Shown here: in pieces, positions 1-5,031 of the stretch
Numbering within the stretch: the first letter of the stretch is position 1
Layout: each line of letters opens with the position of its first letter
NCBI GenBank assembly: GCA_002423615.1
Contig: DIKO01000040.1
Coordinates: 1 to 5,302, forward strand
Length of the DNA: 5,302 nt
Direction of reading: 5' to 3'
From: Desulfobacteraceae bacterium UBA5616
GTDB taxonomy: Bacteria > Desulfobacterota > Desulfobacteria > Desulfobacterales > UBA5616
The notes under the pieces: generated by a model
Told to the model about the DNA's origin: nothing
The model's input: the letters and a program-made list of their open reading frames with translations, nothing else
The model's database searches: none
Position numbers and translations under genes: made by a program

Positions 1-173
1 TCCAGAATGAATTCATCGCCGGAAACCACAATGGTGATGCGCGTGACCTCCGGATTTTCGGTTTCACCGGCCGCGATGCTTTCGATGTTGTATGCTCTTC
101 GCGTGAAAAGGCCTGCCACATGGGAAAGCACGCCAGGATGGTTTCGGACGAGAATCGAGATGATCTTCTGCAT
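1..173 (-). CDS. ilvN: Acetolactate synthase small (regulatory) subunit, N-terminal part
   Basis: This is the start of the regulatory subunit of acetohydroxyacid synthase, which stimulates the catalytic subunit IlvB and carries valine feedback inhibition. Only the first 57 codons are present; the gene runs off the left edge. The visible protein begins MQKIISILVRNHPGVLSHVA and has the opening of an ACT domain: beta strand ISILV, then NHPGVL, then the helix ending RRAYNIES. By family knowledge, Asn11, Gly14 and Asn29 match in number and context the valine-site residues of E. coli IlvH, so feedback control is probably kept (inference). The ATG overlaps the ilvB stop as TGATG, which suggests translational coupling. 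A GGAAGGAG ribosome binding site lies inside the last ilvB codons. Identity is secure. The symbol could equally be ilvH, since the two naming schemes are used interchangeably outside enterics. Confidence 0.95.
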   Translation of the reverse strand, partial: MQKIISILVRNHPGVLSHVAGLFTRRAYNIESIAAGETENPEVTRITIVVSGDEFIL

Positions 174-1855
174 CAGGCCTCTCCTTCCACGATAAAATCA
201 GTTTGCCCGCCGCCGGGGGGAATCATCGGCATCACGTTTTCCTCTCTTTCGATATGAAAATCCACCAGCACGGGGCCGTCGATTTTCAGGGCCTGGTTGA
301 TTGCGCCTACAACCTCTTCTGAAGAGGTTACCCGAATGGCTGGAATATCATAGCCTTTGGCCACCTGACAAAAATCCGGATTGAACTCCAAGGTGGTGTA
401 CGAATAGCGGCGGTTATAAAACATCTGCTGCCATTGACGAACCATACCCAGGTACCCGTTGTTGAATATAAAAATTTTAACGGGAAGACGATACATGCGG
501 GCAGTTGCCAGTTCCTGAATGCACATCTGGAAACTGCCGTCTCCGCAGATAGCGACCACGGGAAGCTTGGGGCATCCCACCGTGGCGCCGATGGCGGCCG
601 GAAATCCGTACCCCATGGTGCCCGATCCGCCGGATGTAACAAACCGCCGGGGTTCGATGCATTGATAATACAAAGCCGCCCACATCTGATGCTGACCCAC
701 ATCGGTGGTAATGATCGCCTTGCCCCGGGTCATTTCACTCAGCGTGCGGAGGATGAACTGAGGCATCAGTTTTCCGTCTTCCTTAAAAGTCAGGGGGTAT
801 TTCATTTTAATTTCAGCGACCTGATCGAGCCAGTCCTGCCGGGCGGGAATATTTACCTTTCGGTTAAGCTTGGTCAGGATGGATTTCAGGTCTCCGACAA
901 CGGGGATGTCGACTGCCAGGCGTTTGCCGATCTCGGCCGGATCAATATCGATATGAACGATCTTGGCAAGCGGCGCAAACCGCTGAACATTGCCGGCGAC
1001 CCGGTCGTCAAACCGAACGCCCATGGAGATGATCAGATCCGATTCATGGACGGCATGATTGGCATATTTGGTGCCGTGCATGCCCAGCATCCCCAGAGAA
1101 AGCGCTTCGTTTTCCGGATAAATTCCTTTCCCCATTAATGAGGTGGTGATGGGGATGCGGGCTTTTTTAATAAACTCTCTAAGTTGTGGACTGGCGCCCG
1201 AGCAAACGACCCCTCCTCCGGCGTAAATCACCGGACGACGGGCATGTCGCAGGGCATCGAGAATGGCGTCAATTTGTTCGGACGTTACCTTTCTTCCCGT
1301 GCAATATCCGGGAAGCTCGACGGGTTTTAAAGGTTGAGGGGCGATCCAGGCGGTTTGAACGTCTTTGGGAATATCGATAAGCACGGGACCCGGACGACCT
1401 GTCCGGGCGATATGAAAAGCCTCCCGAATCGTCGCTTGAAGATCATCCGGATTTTTAACCAGATAATTGTATTTGGTGATCGGAATGCTGATGCCGTAAA
1501 TGTCTGATTCCTGAAAGCTGTCGTTACCGATCGATGATACAGCGACCTGTCCGGTAATGGCGACCATGGGCACGGAGTCCATATGGGCGGTGGCCAGTCC
1601 GGTGACCAGGTTGGTGGCGCCGGGTCCCGAGGTTGCCAGACAAACGCCTACACGACCGGTGGCCCGGGCATAGCCGTCGGCAGCGTGGGCCGCGCCCTGT
1701 TCGTGCCGCATCAGAATGTGCTTGACCGGCGCATCATACAACACATCGTAAATCGGAATTACAGCGCCACCAGGAAAACCAAAAATATATTCGACGCCCT
1801 CATCGATAAGGCTCTGGATGATCATCTGAGCGCCGGTCAATTTTTTTGTCGTCAT
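173..1855 (-). CDS. ilvB: Acetolactate synthase large (catalytic) subunit
   Basis: This is the catalytic subunit of acetohydroxyacid synthase (EC 2.2.1.6). It condenses two pyruvates to acetolactate, or pyruvate with 2-oxobutyrate to acetohydroxybutyrate, using thiamine diphosphate, Mg2+ and FAD in the cytoplasm. At 560 residues it has normal family length. The N-terminal pyrimidine-binding domain (about 5-170) contains the catalytic Glu52 in MRHEQGAAHAADGYA. The central FAD-associated domain (about 190-325) holds RFDDRVAG at 281-288. The C-terminal domain (about 385-535) has the ThDP/Mg motif from GDG (438-440) to NN (465-466), followed by NGYLGMVRQWQ with Trp475. The position equivalent to plant Pro197 is Ala105, as in other bacterial enzymes. 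The start MTTKKLTGAQ fits the family. A purine-rich AAAGGAAG (1867-1874) lies about 11 bases upstream, slightly far. The gene is followed directly by ilvN and preceded by an insertion sequence instead of a visible promoter. Confidence 0.98.
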   Translation of the reverse strand: MTTKKLTGAQMIIQSLIDEGVEYIFGFPGGAVIPIYDVLYDAPVKHILMRHEQGAAHAADGYARATGRVGVCLATSGPGATNLVTGLATAHMDSVPMVAITGQVAVSSIGNDSFQESDIYGISIPITKYNYLVKNPDDLQATIREAFHIARTGRPGPVLIDIPKDVQTAWIAPQPLKPVELPGYCTGRKVTSEQIDAILDALRHARRPVIYAGGGVVCSGASPQLREFIKKARIPITTSLMGKGIYPENEALSLGMLGMHGTKYANHAVHESDLIISMGVRFDDRVAGNVQRFAPLAKIVHIDIDPAEIGKRLAVDIPVVGDLKSILTKLNRKVNIPARQDWLDQVAEIKMKYPLTFKEDGKLMPQFILRTLSEMTRGKAIITTDVGQHQMWAALYYQCIEPRRFVTSGGSGTMGYGFPAAIGATVGCPKLPVVAICGDGSFQMCIQELATARMYRLPVKIFIFNNGYLGMVRQWQQMFYNRRYSYTTLEFNPDFCQVAKGYDIPAIRVTSSEEVVGAINQALKIDGPVLVDFHIEREENVMPMIPPGGGQTDFIVEGEA

Positions 1856-1866
1856 AAAAGCTTTTT

Positions 1867-1874
1867 CTTCCTTT
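1867..1874 (-). promoter_or_regulatory. Ribosome binding site of ilvB
   Basis: AAAGGAAG on the minus strand, about 11 bases before the ilvB ATG. The spacer contains the palindrome AAAAGCTTTT (1856-1865), directly against the start codon. The long spacing suggests modest initiation, but no better site is visible. Confidence 0.5.
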
Positions 1875-1905
1875 ACGCTGCGTTACTAAGGCAATAATAA
1901 ATCAA

Positions 1906-1907
1906 TA
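1906..1907. repeat. TA target-site duplication, left copy (right copy at 2942-2943)
   Basis: A TA dinucleotide abuts the outer GACAT of each terminal repeat, as expected for IS630 insertion. Two bases alone prove nothing; the support comes from their symmetric position at the inverted ends. Confidence 0.5.
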
Positions 1908-1923
1908 GACATCAAGCCGGGGT
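1908..1923 (+). repeat. Left terminal inverted repeat of the IS630 element
   Basis: GACATCAAGCCGGGGT. Read inward it matches the right end (GACATTATTCCTGAGT) at about 11 of 16 positions, with the first five identical. It contains the transposase stop codon and follows a TA. Confidence 0.55.
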
Positions 1924-2907
1924 ATAGGAGCAATCAGGGCGCCTGAAAAAAGCCATCACAATCGAGGATGGTTTTTGCAACCTTCGAAGCCGCCCGATGA
2001 CATAGGCTTTCAACTGATCCGAACCCAAAACATTCTTTCTCCCGATTCCGTGGTTTTTGACATCGCTCCAAACCTGATCGGTCGACGGCAGGGTGAACAC
2101 TTCCAGCTTGCCCTTGAAAGAGTCGATGCATTCCCGCACGATCCTGGACCGGTGGGTTGGATGACCATCCCAAATCAAAAAAACAGGGTTTTGAGCGCCA
2201 TGCATGAATCGGATGAGAAAATCGCAAATCTGCTCCGACGACACGCTGCCCTTGACCACCATGAATCGCAGCTGCCCCCGCAGGTCGATCGCGCCGATCA
2301 TGTTCGCCCCGGTCGCCTCGATCACTGGCGTCCGACCGCTCGAAGCCCATGCCGTTCCGGAATGAAAATCCGAATGAATCCCGCTTTCATCTTGAAAATA
2401 GATAGTCGCCCCGACTTGCTTCGCCCGCTTTTTGATCTCCGGAAACACAGTTTGTTTCCATTGCTCAACCATATCGGCGTTTTGCTGATACGCACGAAAC
2501 AACGGCCTTTGGCAGCTCAAGCCCAACTGGCGCAGCAGCCTGCCGACGGATGCGTCGCTGAGCTTGATTCCAAATTGCCGGTGAATCAAAACACAGATCA
2601 TCCCTCTGGTCCAAAGCGCAAAGGAAAACTTCATCTGAAGCGGATCGTTGTCAATCACCGTCCGGTAAATCCAGGTCAACTGGCTTCCGCTGAGCTTTTG
2701 GGGCCGGCCCGTTCGAATGCCGGTTTTCAACCCGTGCCATCCCCCGGCCCGGTAACGAGCAAGCCAATTGTAAATGCAGGCTCGCGCAAAACCCATGGTT
2801 TTGATGACTGTTTCGGGACTTTCTCCGTCTTGAACCCGCTGAACGGCTCGAATGCGGATTTCTTCCAACGTCTTTGGGCTGAACTTTCTTCCATCCTGCG
2901 TTTTCAT
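1912..2907 (-). CDS. IS630-family transposase, possibly inactivated by small in-frame deletions
   Basis: A DDE-type transposase of 331 residues that would cut and join the ends of the surrounding element. The N-terminal half (about 8-130) is a helix-turn-helix DNA-binding region with GFARACIYNWLARYRAGGW at 39-57 and a GRPQKLS linker at 67-73. The catalytic core has Asp173 (YFQDESG), Asp247 (LIWDGHP) and Asp277 (TDQVWSDVKNH). By family knowledge the third acidic residue is preceded by a Y-x-P-x-L-N-P stretch. Here LPS at 273-275 runs straight into TDQVW, leaving 29 residues between the second and third acidic positions instead of about 34-36. This points to loss of about seven codons. A second short gap is possible at ATGA/NMIGA (residue 201/202). 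The reading frame is otherwise intact and ends in NHGIGRK and RRPDCSYTPA, a usual tail for this group. It reads toward ilvBN. Confidence 0.9.
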   Translation of the reverse strand: MKTQDGRKFSPKTLEEIRIRAVQRVQDGESPETVIKTMGFARACIYNWLARYRAGGWHGLKTGIRTGRPQKLSGSQLTWIYRTVIDNDPLQMKFSFALWTRGMICVLIHRQFGIKLSDASVGRLLRQLGLSCQRPLFRAYQQNADMVEQWKQTVFPEIKKRAKQVGATIYFQDESGIHSDFHSGTAWASSGRTPVIEATGANMIGAIDLRGQLRFMVVKGSVSSEQICDFLIRFMHGAQNPVFLIWDGHPTHRSRIVRECIDSFKGKLEVFTLPSTDQVWSDVKNHGIGRKNVLGSDQLKAYVIGRLRRLQKPSSIVMAFFRRPDCSYTPA

Positions 2908-2925
2908 ACATGACTACATAGCACA

Positions 2926-2941
2926 ACTCAGGAATAATGTC
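2926..2941 (-). repeat. Right terminal inverted repeat of the IS630 element
   Basis: On the minus strand GACATTATTCCTGAGT, the partner of the left end, immediately inside TA at 2942-2943. It lies about 20 bp upstream of the transposase start. Confidence 0.55.
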
Positions 2942-2974
2942 TAAACAATTATGATCTAATTCGTAAGTGTGCGG

Positions 2975-3001
2975 TTGACACAAACATCCGAATTTTATAA
3001 T
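2975..3001 (+). promoter_or_regulatory. Sigma70-like promoter P1 for the L,D-transpeptidase gene
   Basis: Perfect consensus hexamers TTGACA (2975-2980) and TATAAT (2996-3001), but with a short 15-bp spacer. The -35 box begins 33 bp outside the IS right end, so the insertion leaves it intact. It would give a leader of about 170 bases. Confidence 0.45.
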
Positions 3002-3118
3002 GCCCTGAAGAGAAACAAAAAAACAATTCATATGACAAGTTTTATTTATTAGAAAGTTCGAGGAATTTGTCAAATATATTCCGTTCCGATGGGGATGTGC
3101 GGGCTCCAGACAAAGCAA

Positions 3119-3147
3119 TTGACCTTTATAAGATATTTAGTTATGAT
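3119..3147 (+). promoter_or_regulatory. Sigma70-like promoter P2 for the L,D-transpeptidase gene
   Basis: TTGACC (3119-3124) and TATGAT (3142-3147) separated by an ideal 17 bp, each with one mismatch to consensus. Transcription would begin near 3154, just ahead of the possible start codons at 3177-3198. This is the better spaced of the two candidates. Confidence 0.55.
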
Positions 3148-3176
3148 TTATAAAATTTAAAAACGTTTGGAAACAG

Positions 3177-4178
3177 GTGGGATTTGTTTTGAGTTTAATG
3201 CCGTTTTGCATGCGGGTTCAAAAACCTGGGATTTCGGTTGCACGATCTCTGATCTGGATTTGCTGCTTTGCCACAACCCTATTGATAACCGAGTCTGTCT
3301 GGGGGGGGGCTGCCTACCGGTACCAACGCTCTGTCGTCAACGGGCAGCAGATTGGCAGTATTGTCGGAGACATCAAAATGCATCTTACAGACAGCGGTGA
3401 AACGCTTCTGGATATTGCCAGAGATTATGGCTTAGGGTTCAATGAGCTTCGGATGGTCCATCCGGATATCGATCCATGGGTGGTGCCCTCCGGTCGAGAT
3501 CTCAAGATACCTCTCTGCTGGGTGATCCCCCCGACCCGCTTTGAAGCGATCGTAATCAATCTTCCCGAGATGCGTTTGTATCATTTTTTCCCGAAGATGG
3601 GGCTGGTGAAAACCTATGCGCTGGGCATCGGAAATGTGGGCAGGCAAACCCCTGTCGGCACCTTTAAAGTCGTGGACCGTCAGGTTGATCCCGTATGGGA
3701 AATTCCTGCTTTTCTGAGGCCGAAGTACGGAGTTGCCAAGATCCCGCCCGGCCCGAGCAATCCCCTGGGAAAATACTGGCTCGGATTGTCGGCCAAGGGT
3801 TACGGAATTCATGGCACCAACTTTCCCTGGGGTGTGGGCCGTTTGGTCAGCAACGGCTGCATCCGTTTGTACCCTGAGGATATTGCTGGTCTGTTTAAGG
3901 AGGTCGAGGCCGGTACGGTAGTGGAAATCATTTATGAGCCCGTCAAAATCGGATTGAGAGATCAGGAAATATTTCTGGAAGTCCATCCGGATATTTATGG
4001 CAATATACCGGATATGTTAAGCCATGCAAAAAAGCGTTTGGAAGCAAGCGGACTTCTTACAGACGCTTCAATGGAATTGGTGGAGCAGGCTGTGAACGTC
4101 GCCGATGGCGTTCCGGTCAGCATAGGAATGTTGGCGAAGGGAGGTGATACGGCATCGGCGTTGGTGAGTAACAAATAA
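3177..4178 (+). CDS. L,D-transpeptidase (YkuD/ErfK-YbiS family) with LysM-like domain
   Basis: A secreted cysteine transpeptidase of up to 333 residues. This family cross-links peptidoglycan through meso-diaminopimelate or, in the ErfK/YbiS/YcfS branch, attaches Braun lipoprotein to peptidoglycan. A basic N-terminus is followed by a hydrophobic stretch (about 24-38) and a GGAA region (43-46), resembling a Sec signal peptide. A LysM-like segment (about 68-112) includes TLLDIARDYGLGFNEL and a DPW. The catalytic domain (about 123-255) has MRLYHFF, TPVGTF, GPSNPLGKY, His212 in IHGTN and Cys228 in SNGCIRLYPEDI. An Asn stands where many family members have the His of SHGC. The start is uncertain: GTG 3177, TTG 3189 (GGTGGGA six bases upstream) and ATG 3198 all keep the signal peptide. 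A run of nine G (3301-3309) lies in the coding sequence. The lipoprotein gene 79 bp downstream is its likely substrate (inference). Confidence 0.93.
   Translation: MGFVLSLMPFCMRVQKPGISVARSLIWICCFATTLLITESVWGGAAYRYQRSVVNGQQIGSIVGDIKMHLTDSGETLLDIARDYGLGFNELRMVHPDIDPWVVPSGRDLKIPLCWVIPPTRFEAIVINLPEMRLYHFFPKMGLVKTYALGIGNVGRQTPVGTFKVVDRQVDPVWEIPAFLRPKYGVAKIPPGPSNPLGKYWLGLSAKGYGIHGTNFPWGVGRLVSNGCIRLYPEDIAGLFKEVEAGTVVEIIYEPVKIGLRDQEIFLEVHPDIYGNIPDMLSHAKKRLEASGLLTDASMELVEQAVNVADGVPVSIGMLAKGGDTASALVSNK
3301..3309 (+). repeat. Homopolymer of nine G inside the L,D-transpeptidase gene
   Basis: Nine consecutive G encode the Trp-Gly-Gly-Ala stretch (residues 42-45) at the expected end of the signal peptide. 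Such tracts are prone to slipped-strand mispairing. Loss or gain of one G would shift the frame before the catalytic domain, and one of the alternative frames stops near 3400. Confidence 0.9.
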
Positions 4179-4244
4179 CATGATCTAAATAGAAATAAAC
4201 AGATGGCGTATCATTGTTTCAAATCGTAAAACAATAAATTTTAC

Positions 4245-4252
4245 AGGAGGTG
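4245..4252 (+). promoter_or_regulatory. Strong ribosome binding site of the lipoprotein gene
   Basis: AGGAGGTG five bases before ATG 4258, close to the full anti-Shine-Dalgarno complement. This fits an abundant structural lipoprotein and fixes the start. No convincing promoter was found in the 79 bp before it, so co-transcription with the transpeptidase gene is likely. Confidence 0.8.
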
Positions 4253-4257
4253 GAGTA

Positions 4258-4581
4258 ATGCGTTCTAAAAAATATGGAAAACTGGCTTTAATCTTAAGCG
4301 TATTGGTGTGTTTTGGCCTTGCCATGACCGGCTGTGCAAGCTCCAAGATTCAGCAGCTGGAAGCGCAGGTTCAGGAAGCCCTGAATCAGTCTTCAAAAGC
4401 GATGAGCGACGCACAGAGCGCCAAAGATGCCTGTGCTGATTGTCAGAACGTGGCCGCCGACGCCAAAAATTCAGCTGAACGGGCTGAATCCGCAGCCAAC
4501 AGGGCCGAACAATCAGCTGCAAAAGCTGAAGAGATGGCTCAGAAAGCCGAGAATATCTTCATGAAGCAGATGCACAAATAA
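4258..4581 (+). CDS. Lpp/OprI-type alanine-zipper murein lipoprotein
   Basis: A small outer-membrane lipoprotein of 107 residues. The signal peptide (1-25: basic RSKKYGK, hydrophobic LALILSVLVCFGLA) ends in a lipobox-like AMTGC with the lipidated Cys26. The mature 82 residues are almost wholly an alanine-rich coiled coil. Core positions alternate by 3 and 4 without a break from Ile31 to Phe101, and nearly all are Ala from 41 onward. Residues 75-95 repeat the heptad [RK]AExxxx three times, and a fourth begins at 96. The protein ends in lysine (MHK), like E. coli Lpp, whose terminal lysine is bonded to peptidoglycan. It is longer than E. coli Lpp (58 mature residues). It is unusual in having Cys59 and Cys62 (CADC) at two consecutive core positions. 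It lies downstream of an L,D-transpeptidase and before a strong terminator. The family assignment is from composition and architecture, so OprI-like or a general alanine-zipper lipoprotein are equivalent names. Confidence 0.85.
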   Translation: MRSKKYGKLALILSVLVCFGLAMTGCASSKIQQLEAQVQEALNQSSKAMSDAQSAKDACADCQNVAADAKNSAERAESAANRAEQSAAKAEEMAQKAENIFMKQMHK

Positions 4582-4611
4582 AAATTTGCTTTTATCGCGG
4601 TAAAAACGCAT

Positions 4612-4647
4612 GAGGCGAGGTCGAACCGACCTCGCCTCGTTTTTTTT
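4612..4647 (+). terminator. Strong intrinsic terminator after the lipoprotein gene
   Basis: A perfect 12-bp GC-rich stem (GAGGCGAGGTCG, 4612-4623, pairing with 4627-4638) with a three-base AAC loop, followed by eight T (4640-4647). It lies 30 bases past the lipoprotein stop. Five A precede the stem (4602-4606), so it may also work weakly for leftward transcription. Confidence 0.93.
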
Positions 4648-4848
4648 GAAAGCCCGCAGATATCCGGTTGACCGGTATCGGCCTGAATTGCTAAATCAGT
4701 TTGTTGCTGTGCTTTCAGATAGTCGTTCGTTGCACCCGCACATAGCATGTGTATTATATGGCCATCCGCACGGTGGGATTTTCTCAGATAAAGCCTCCGT
4801 TGCAGTCAGGAAGATTTTGTTACCATCATTGTGGTTGTCTATGGAACC

Positions 4849-4860
4849 ACCTCCGGAGGT
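4849..4860. repeat. 12-bp perfect palindrome
   Basis: ACCTCCGGAGGT is its own reverse complement. It overlaps the flavodoxin-like frame, where it encodes part of a Thr-Ser-Gly-Gly run, so it may be coincidental. A binding site for a dimeric regulator is the alternative. Confidence 0.4.
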
Positions 4861-4896
4861 TATACCATCGGCAAAGTGATGAGAATGCTCATCGAG

Positions 4897-4917
4897 AGCA
4901 ATGATTGCTAATTTTTT
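4897..4917 (+). terminator. Weak terminator-like hairpin
   Basis: A five-base-pair stem AGCAA/TTGCT (4897-4901 with 4905-4909) with a TGA loop, followed by AA and six T. The stem is short and AT-rich, so efficiency would be low. It overlaps the TAA (4909-4911) that ends the possible remnant frame. Confidence 0.35.
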
Positions 4918-4919
4918 CT

Positions 4920-4947
4920 TTGAAAAGGCGTTCAATTAGTATATACA
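4920..4947 (+). promoter_or_regulatory. Possible promoter of the XRE regulator gene
   Basis: TTGAAA (4920-4925) and TATACA (4942-4947) with a 16-bp spacer, in AT-rich DNA about 85 bp before the regulator start. It is a reasonable match, but the composition makes chance matches common. Confidence 0.35.
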
Positions 4948-4977
4948 GATAAAAATTAATCCTAATAATAAAATAGA

Positions 4978-4992
4978 ATTCAATTGTTGAAT
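4978..4992. promoter_or_regulatory. Dyad ATTCAA-TTG-TTGAAT, possible operator of the XRE gene
   Basis: Six-base arms around a three-base centre, lying between the candidate promoter and the start codon of a helix-turn-helix regulator. A similar half (TTCAATT) occurs at 4931-4937 within the promoter spacer. Autoregulation is common in XRE proteins, so this is a candidate operator (inference). Confidence 0.3.
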
Positions 4993-5031
4993 ACCCATTC
5001 AGTTTAACACGGAAAAGGAGGAGAACTAAAT

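Larger units (their letters stand above)
1908..2941 (-). mobile_element. IS630-family insertion sequence, probably complete at its ends
   Basis: An element of about 1034 bp with one transposase gene filling nearly its whole length. Its boundaries are set by imperfect inverted ends that both begin GACAT immediately inside a TA dinucleotide (1906-1907 and 2942-2943). IS630 and Tc1/mariner elements are known to insert at TA and duplicate it, so the two TAs are the expected target duplication. The transposase stop codon lies inside the left end, three bases from the outer GACAT. Size and organisation fit the family. The element separates ilvBN from the DNA that formerly lay upstream of it. Exact ends are inferred from one copy only. 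Confidence 0.75.
2944..3176 (+). other. Intergenic leader between the insertion sequence and the L,D-transpeptidase gene
   Basis: AT-rich stretch of 233 bp with no plausible gene on either strand. It holds two sigma70-like promoters for the rightward gene. Before the insertion this DNA and 1856-1905 would have formed one divergent intergenic region between ilvBN and the transpeptidase gene. No riboswitch or tRNA fold was recognised. Confidence 0.6.
4648..5031 (+). other. Gene-poor region with possible remnant, weak terminator and AT-rich promoter DNA
   Basis: No convincing gene on either strand: open frames here lack ribosome binding sites and family resemblance. One stop-to-stop frame at 4792-4911 reads TIIVVVYGTTSGGYTIG near its middle, which recalls the first strand and FMN phosphate loop of flavodoxin-like proteins, but it has no start codon. 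It is followed by a weak terminator-like hairpin. From about 4910 the DNA becomes strongly AT-rich and leads into the XRE gene. Confidence 0.5.

Noticed and set aside
434..1138. Long plus-strand open frame of 234 codons opposite ilvB
   Set aside because: Lies wholly antisense to a clear, full-length ilvB; no recognisable domain or ribosome binding site.
1975..2913. Plus-strand open frame of 312 codons opposite the transposase
   Set aside because: Antisense shadow of the transposase, whose motifs establish the minus strand as coding.
2967..2982. TGTG-N7-CACA dyad overlapping the P1 -35 box, resembling a CRP/FNR-type site
   Set aside because: Half-site spacing is one base short of the TGTG-N8-CACA expected for that family, and the arms are only four bases.
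2651..3118. Minus-strand frame of 155 codons crossing the IS right end
   Set aside because: Overlaps the transposase in another frame and crosses the element boundary; no family resemblance.
3010..3176. Leader checked for riboswitches (including cyclic-di-GMP type) and tRNA genes
   Set aside because: No conserved core motifs or cloverleaf pairing could be found by eye.
4610..4879. Plus-strand frame of 89 codons after the lipoprotein gene
   Set aside because: Its start lies in the terminator stem, it has no ribosome binding site, and its sequence resembles nothing known.
4696..4935. Minus-strand frame of 79 codons in the gene-poor region
   Set aside because: Starts with TTG without a Shine-Dalgarno sequence and has no recognisable domain.
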